A DNA stretch of 64,000 bases from positions 15,244,810 to 15,308,809 of the forward strand of contig NC_092051.1 in NCBI RefSeq assembly GCF_003086295.3. The letters are read 5' to 3'. The DNA is from Arachis hypogaea. Its lineage: Eukaryota > Streptophyta > Magnoliopsida > Fabales > Fabaceae. A program made the translations under genes and the position numbers. This document shows positions 59,301 through 64,000 of this stretch, one piece after another. The notes beneath the pieces are model-generated. The model saw only the letters and a program-made list of their open reading frames with translations, did not search any database and had not been told where the DNA came from. Positions within the stretch are counted from its first letter, which is position 1. Every line of letters starts with the position of its first letter.

Positions 59301-61230
59301 CTCTATGCAGCAGATTTTTCATTGTTTTCCCTTAAGAATTCATCTAGTTCTTCAGTTCCAATTTCAGATCTGACAGTACATGCATAAAAGAACATGTTAA
59401 CAAATATAATTTTGATGATAGACAGTAATATAGCTTACAAAGTACTGTATCCATGATAGGATTAAGCTTGCTCAGGAGATGAATCCTCAACAATGACCTT
59501 TTTCTTTTTGGATTGTGTCCTGGGGGGAAAAAACAAGTATGAATCAGAAATACAAAATTAATTTGATCACAAAATACTATCCAAAGAAGTGCTTACTTTT
59601 TTGGTGTTCTCTGAGTCTTTTTCTTTGTTTTTTGCTTCTCCACTGGTGATGATTCTTCGCTTCTATAAGGTAATAAGAGACACTCTGTTAATACATGAAA
59701 TCTTGATAATAAATCCAAAGGAAAGGAGTAATAATTTCAGAACATTACTCATCACTTGATTCAGATTCTGAATAAGAATCCTCCTGAATCTTCTTTCTTT
59801 TTTTGGACTCCATTCTGGAAGGCAAACAATCATTATTTAAAAACATACTAAAATGGATAAAATACACCCAAATGAATGCACAAAATACACCCAAATGAGT
59901 GCACAAAATACACCAAACTTGATAAACAAAATACACCCAACTGGATAAACAAAATATATCCAAGTATGTTACTTACTTTTTGACTTTTCGGGTGGGTTGT
60001 TTTCTTGTTGAATCCTCTGAGTCTTCTTCAGTCTCAGACTCAGAGGTAGAATGGTCACTTTTAGTTGTTTCAGTCTCAGATGATGATGTTGAACTTGCCT
60101 TCCTTTTTTTTTGTTTTTTTAGTTTCTTCTTTTTTTTCTTTTTCCTTTATTTCTTTCATTTTTTCCTTTGTTTCGGCCATCTTTACAATCCCTTGAAACA
60201 TTAGAAATTTTAGTTAGCAGCATTCAGGTAAATAAAATACACCCAAGATATTTTGTTCACTTACCATATGTTCCTCCATTTCTGCCCTCATTCTTTCGAC
60301 CAACTGCTCCCTAGTCCAGTTGGCAATCCAGGGTTCTTGAGGTCTTTCTGCCCTCTTCTTGTCTTTATTTTTTTATAGATGAAAGTAAACTATCATCAGG
60401 GCAAATAGGCAACCGTTAATTGCCTTTTTCTTTTTCAGATTATAATCTGTTATGCCCTTGATGATAAAATTCAAAACATGTGCTCCCCAGTTCCGCTCTG
60501 TTATTGTGTCCATCTCGAAAATTGGTGCCAGGTGCACAGGTGAGATTTTGTTTATTGTTGTTAGTAACAGGAACGCCATATGTATATAGAGGATGAAAAT
60601 CCTCTTGAACATGAGGCGATCCTGTTCATTATCAATGCCAATAGCCATCATCTCATATGTCAGATTTTTGAGGGTCTTACCCTGGAATCTTCTAAAAATT
60701 TGTTTGTCATCTTCAGAAAGATCCTTATAATTGACTTTCTGAGGAAATAGATCTTCTACAAAAAGAAAAATAACATAGTATAAAAATCAGTTCAAATACA
60801 CCCAAGCATCAATTGAAATACACCTGAATATGGCTCATATACACCTATGTTTGTAGCGAGTTACCTGACGCGTTGATGCCAAGCGCAGCCCCTATTATTT
60901 TTGGTCTTACTTTAAAGAACCGTAGCCGGTTTCGAGTCTGTTTTCCCTAATTTAAAGGAGTTAGCCAACTCCCTTAATATTTGGTGATGCACCCTTAGCG
61001 GCAGGATGTGCATCAGGCCACCAAATCCCAAATCCCTAACAATTGTTTTCTTCTCCTCGCTCATATTTCTGAATTTCTCACTCAACAAATGGGTTGCACA
61101 CTTAAGGTCTTTGGTTTGCTGTAAACAAAGCAAAATTATAGTCAGATATATTTTCTATTATATAAAACTGATTTCATCTAAGACATATATTTGTTCTTAC
61201 ATTTTTTCCAGCTTGGTTTCTGCCTGCCAT
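56323..61230 (-). pseudogene. Ulp1-type (C48) protease gene of the MULE, multi-exon, decayed
   Basis: Minus-strand gene reconstructed from splice sites. Exons include 61,230-61,201 (MAGRNQAGKN); 61,118-60,865 (FGGLMHILPLRV.., two frame breaks); 60,755-60,265 (ISPVHLAPIF.. WGAHVLNFIIKGITDY.., one TAA), resembling the N-terminal region of plant mobile-domain/Ulp1-type proteins; several Lys/Ser/Glu-rich exons 60,200-59,000; 58,208-57,710; 57,618-57,531 (a TAA after ILNQ); 57,350-57,219; about 57,130-56,995 (FYSQHWWLWLADTRKQKFYI, giving catalytic His and Asp); 56,860-56,748; 56,684-56,581 (YECAIYVMKWLEIF, catalytic Cys; a later Trp codon is TAG); and 56,496-56,323 with the stop. The His-Asp-Cys triad of Ulp1/SENP cysteine proteases is still readable. 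Ulp1 enzymes cleave SUMO; the transposon versions have no proven substrate. Confidence 0.8.
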
Positions 61231-61440
61231 TTTTTCTGAAATAGAAAATACACCCATAGATATCAGTCAGATACACCCATAGATATCAGTCACATATCAC
61301 TCAAACATGCATAAATATACAAGGTCAAGCAATATACACCCATGGACAAGCAAATATTAGAACAGTTGCAACTGTTGACTATATTACAGTATATCAGTTT
61401 AGAAATATACACCCAACAAATTACTCCATATACACCTACC
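56911..61440 (-). repeat. 23-bp-period repeats, core GGGTGTATTTT, sense to the Ulp1 gene
   Basis: About 27 TACACC cores (+ strand view), so the motif now lies on the minus strand. The period is exact in two runs: 57,383, 57,406, 57,429, 57,452, 57,475, 57,498 and 59,861, 59,884, 59,907, 59,930, 59,953. All fall in introns or upstream of the start codon. No copy in the other orientation was seen in this part. Confidence 0.88.
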
Positions 61441-62036
61441 AAATTACGCAATATACTCCCAAAAATCAGTTACGAAAAGAACTAGAACAAGAAGAACAGT
61501 AACACCTAGAACAACTAAGAAGAACAGTAAAACCTAGAACCAAGAAGAACAGTAAAACCTAGAACAAGTAGAATATTAAAAACAGTAAAATGAGACCTAG
61601 AACAAGAAGAACAGTAAAACCTAGAAGAATGTAGAAGAACAGTAAAAGCTAGTTCTTCGATTTTGAAATGTGGAAAATATACAAGATGAGTAAAATAGTA
61701 ACGTACCTTTAGTAATATATCTTCGTTTTTTCTGGAGATTGTTGATGGAGAATTCTATCTTGTGTTGATGGAGAGTTCTAATCTTCCCGATGAGTTCTAT
61801 CTCTGCAGTTTGCAATGTTGCTCGAAAATGGACGGTTTTTATTTTCTTCGAAGAAGGAGAAGTGGAAGAGTGCGCCATAACGAGCGCTTTTTGCGAAGCG
61901 CAACTGTTGAGTTGCGCGCGTGTAAATGACGCTCCATCAAAGTGAGTGAGTGCGCGTGTATTTTTGATGGGCTGGGCCAACTTGTAACACTTGTAGGCCG
62001 TTTTTGCTTGTATGTGTAGCAGGCCCGATTTTTAAT

Positions 62037-63041
62037 ACTTATCACCGTAAAATTTGTAACCACTTTTATTTTTTGCAAACCAAACCATAAATTTTGTAAC
62101 AACTTTTTGTGTACTAATTTTTAAAAAATCAGTGAAGTTTTTAAAATCAATTAAACTCATTTCAATTATTTTTTTTATTCAAAATATTTAAAACTCATGT
62201 CAAAAACACATCTAAAATTAAATAAACAACATAAACACATTTAAAATTATATATTAGCACATCCAAAACTCATGTAAACAAACTTCTATATGTACATAAG
62301 AACATAATAAATAACATAAACACATCTAATATTATAAGAATGCACTCTAAATATTTTATCAACACATCCAAAATTCATGTAAAAAACTTATATATATACA
62401 TAAGATCATAATGAACAACATAAACACATCCAAAATTAAGTATTGACACATCTAAATTAAGTTAACATTACAGCTCCCAAATCAAATATATGAGTGCAAA
62501 AAAAATTATAATCACAAACACATTTAAAAAAATAAAACATAGACATATTCAATATTATACATAAACTGAAAAAAATAGAACCTTTTATTAAACAAAAAAA
62601 AGGATAACATATCTTCATGAATGAATTCAACCAAATTTTTTTAGAATTTTGCAAGCAGAACTACCAGAGATAGAGAAAAAGTGCGACGTGGAGGAGACCA
62701 GGGACGGGGAGGAGACCAGGGATGGAGGAGGTGCGCGTCGAGGAAGAGCGCGTTGCTGAAGGAGGAGATCTCACAAATGAGAAGGGGAAAGCGCCGCAGT
62801 TCTGGATCTTTACAGAAGGAAGATTTTACTAGTGATGAAAATCTGATTTGGAATATTTAGGATCTTATTTGGGATTTGTTAAGATTTATAAGATTTAAAT
62901 CTAAAATTTGATTTTGAATTTTAGTTAATCTGTTTTTGTAGACTTGTATTTAAATTAAAAAAAATAATAAATCTATTTTGATGTGTTTGTTTTAATTTTT
63001 TTAAATTAATATAATAAAAAGGTTAATGAAGGACGGGAAAG
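62037..63041. other. AT-rich spacer with periodic CACATCYAAAAT motif
   Basis: 62,200-62,530 repeats cacatcyaaaat-like units (62,207, 62,236, 62,258, 62,321, 62,363, 62,424, 62,447, 62,518), several 22-23 bp apart. 62,690-62,770 is GC-rich with ggagaccagggaygg twice. No gene. Confidence 0.55.
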
Positions 63042-63208
63042 ATTTGGATTCTCTAAAATTTGAATTTCACTTTAAAGAGTAAAGTGTGATCTCTCACCAT
63101 TTATTTTATAGGTGGGACCAAAAAAAAATATGAGAGAGAAATCATTTAAGTGTGAGAGATCACACTTTATCCTCTAAAGTAAAAATTTAAAATTTAGAGT
63201 ATCCAAAT
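63042..63208. mobile_element. 167-bp hairpin MITE
   Basis: Arms of about 60 bp, from atttggattctctaaaat.. to ..tgatctctcac and its inverse, close over a loop with ggtgggacc. The ends atttggat/atccaaat are perfect inverted 8-mers. No clear target duplication. Confidence 0.8.
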
Positions 63209-63283
63209 TCAATTTAAAGGATACCTAGTTGAAACGATATTAAATTGATGTTGGAGGACGTTGTTGTTGTAGTAGTAGTTTTT

Positions 63284-63462
63284 CTCAATGTTCTGAAAAC
63301 CAGACTGAACCGACCAGTTTGACCAAGTTAATCGAGTCTGACCAGTCCGATTGATCCCTAAGACCGTTCTACAAAAATTGGTGGTTAATCGGTAATCTGA
63401 CCGAACCGACCAGGTTCTCTAAAAATCCGGTTTTGCCATTTTCATCAGAAACGGCGTCGTTT
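63284..63462. repeat. hAT-like terminal segment (gaaccgaccagtt motifs)
   Basis: tgttctgaaaaccagactgaaccgacc.. through ..aaacggcgtcgttttttacg is a CG-containing stretch with accggtt-like motifs. It resembles ends of plant hAT-type elements and the tail of the direct repeat at 1,600. It abuts the copia gag. Confidence 0.4.
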
Positions 63463-63463
63463 T

Positions 63464-63997
63464 TTACGCTAAAAGGAAGGATTCGGCTTCACTAACCGAA
63501 AAAGTACCCATTCGAGAGATAACAGATGTGATATAACCACTGTAATCTTCAGCCAATCCATCCATGATTGCTTGAATATGATCATCTTCTTGTAACTCAT
63601 AACCAATTGCAAACGGTGAATCAACCAGATATCTAATTTTTGCCAAATAATCAGTAATAGTACCTGTCTTCTTTACTGATTTTAGCTGTGATTTGAGACT
63701 TTGAACCTTTGTTTTTGATGTTGTATTGAAATGATTGATGATTATATTCCAGGCTTCATAAAATCTTTGACAATTAAGAATCTTGTTCTTGAATGTAGTT
63801 CCAATGGAGGCAAGGAGCCAAGTGGCTAAAGCCAAATCATTTTGGCGCCATTCCTTGTATTCGGTAGTTTCTTGAGGTTGATCTTGCAAAGAGGATGAAT
63901 CTGTAGGTGCCTCAGTTGATTTTGCAGCAGCATCGGGCTTCGATTTGGGAGATTCATACCGCGTAGGGATTTTTGAAGGGTCAAGGTGATGCTCCAT
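63464..63997 (-). pseudogene. Copia-type Gag fragment (UBN2), cut by window end
   Basis: 177 residues on the minus strand from an ATG at 63,997. EWRQNDLALATWLLASIGTT and NHFNTTSKTKVQSLKSQLKS, then AIMDGLAEDYSGYI, are typical of the retrotran_gag_2/UBN2 family of Ty1-copia Gag. It ends FLLA* where foreign sequence (aaaacgacgccgttt on the minus strand) begins, so the zinc knuckle and pol are missing. The 5' part probably continues beyond the window. Confidence 0.85.
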
Positions 63998-64000
63998 TCC

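Larger units (their letters stand above)
52541..62027. mobile_element. Mutator-like element with FAR1 transposase and Ulp1 gene
   Basis: 9,487 bp bounded by the 9-bp duplication ATTTTTAAT (52,532-52,540 and 62,028-62,036). The ends are imperfect inverted repeats: at the left catataagc..ttacaagt (52,553-52,593), at the right acttgtaac..gcttgtatg. The FAR1-type gene runs rightward and the Ulp1-type gene leftward, meeting near 56.0 kb. Transposon-borne Ulp1-like genes are known in plant MULEs (Kaonashi/KI-MULE type). The TSD is AT-rich, so the exact ends deserve testing. Confidence 0.75.

Noticed and set aside
59980..60204. Ser-rich + strand ORF
   Set aside because: Antisense shadow of the Lys/Ser/Glu-rich exon of the minus-strand Ulp1-type gene.
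61621..61980. 119-residue minus-strand ORF near the MULE right end
   Set aside because: Covers the terminal inverted repeat and leader; no homology wording, and the Ulp1 gene can be started at 61,230 instead.

Overview
This is a plant nuclear window made almost entirely of nested transposable elements. I see no intact single-copy host gene. AT-rich spacers, tRNA-Asp-primed Ty3-gypsy derivatives with CG-dyad arrays, a gypsy LTR that looks FIDEL-like, and a FAR1/Ulp1 Mutator-like element suggest a legume, most likely peanut (Arachis). That assignment comes from memory of the families and was not checked by a search.

Layout. 0.5-1.7 kb is copy A of a ~1.2-kb direct repeat; copy B is at 51.1-52.4 kb. 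1.9-3.4 kb is a decayed Ty1-copia pol (+). 3.5-7.15 kb holds tandem fragments of a PPR gene mixed with copies of a short LTR-like sequence. 8,801-21,000 is a copia element on the minus strand (TSD TAATT). Its gag is split by E1, a 6.5-kb non-autonomous gypsy-type LTR element (13,466-19,935, TSD TGTAC). 21,576-23,275 is a foldback Mutator-type element with a 9-bp TSD. 23.4-25.8 kb is a possible PIF/Harbinger-like element containing an 88-bp tRNA-derived SINE with a 17-bp TSD.

25,964-50,321 is one gypsy LTR element (TSD ACTAA) with a gag remnant and no pol. Its 5' LTR was opened by a minus-strand Helitron (28,096 to about 43,370) that carries a Pif1-helicase remnant and fragments resembling katanin p80 and GatB genes. 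The Helitron was in turn opened by E2, a second non-autonomous gypsy-type element (31,387-39,249, TSD GACAC). 52,541-62,027 is a 9.5-kb Mutator-like element (TSD ATTTTTAAT) with a FAR1-type transposase gene (+) converging on a Ulp1-type protease gene (-). The window ends with a MITE and a truncated copia gag (-).

The observations most worth follow-up are four. (1) A strand-switching repeat of about 23-bp period with core GGGTGTATTTT runs through introns and flanks of both genes of the FAR1/Ulp1 element, always in the sense orientation, and supplies splice acceptors. (2) A hairpin with an AGRA loop, whose stem pairing is kept while its sequence changes, sits just upstream of polypurine-like TTTAAGT boxes and occurs twice in each of E1 and E2. 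(3) E1 and E2 have unrelated LTR ends but encode the same orphan protein and share a conserved GGGAGACAACCC box. (4) Arrays of ACGCG-NN-CGCGT dyads occur in several LTRs and internal regions of this group.
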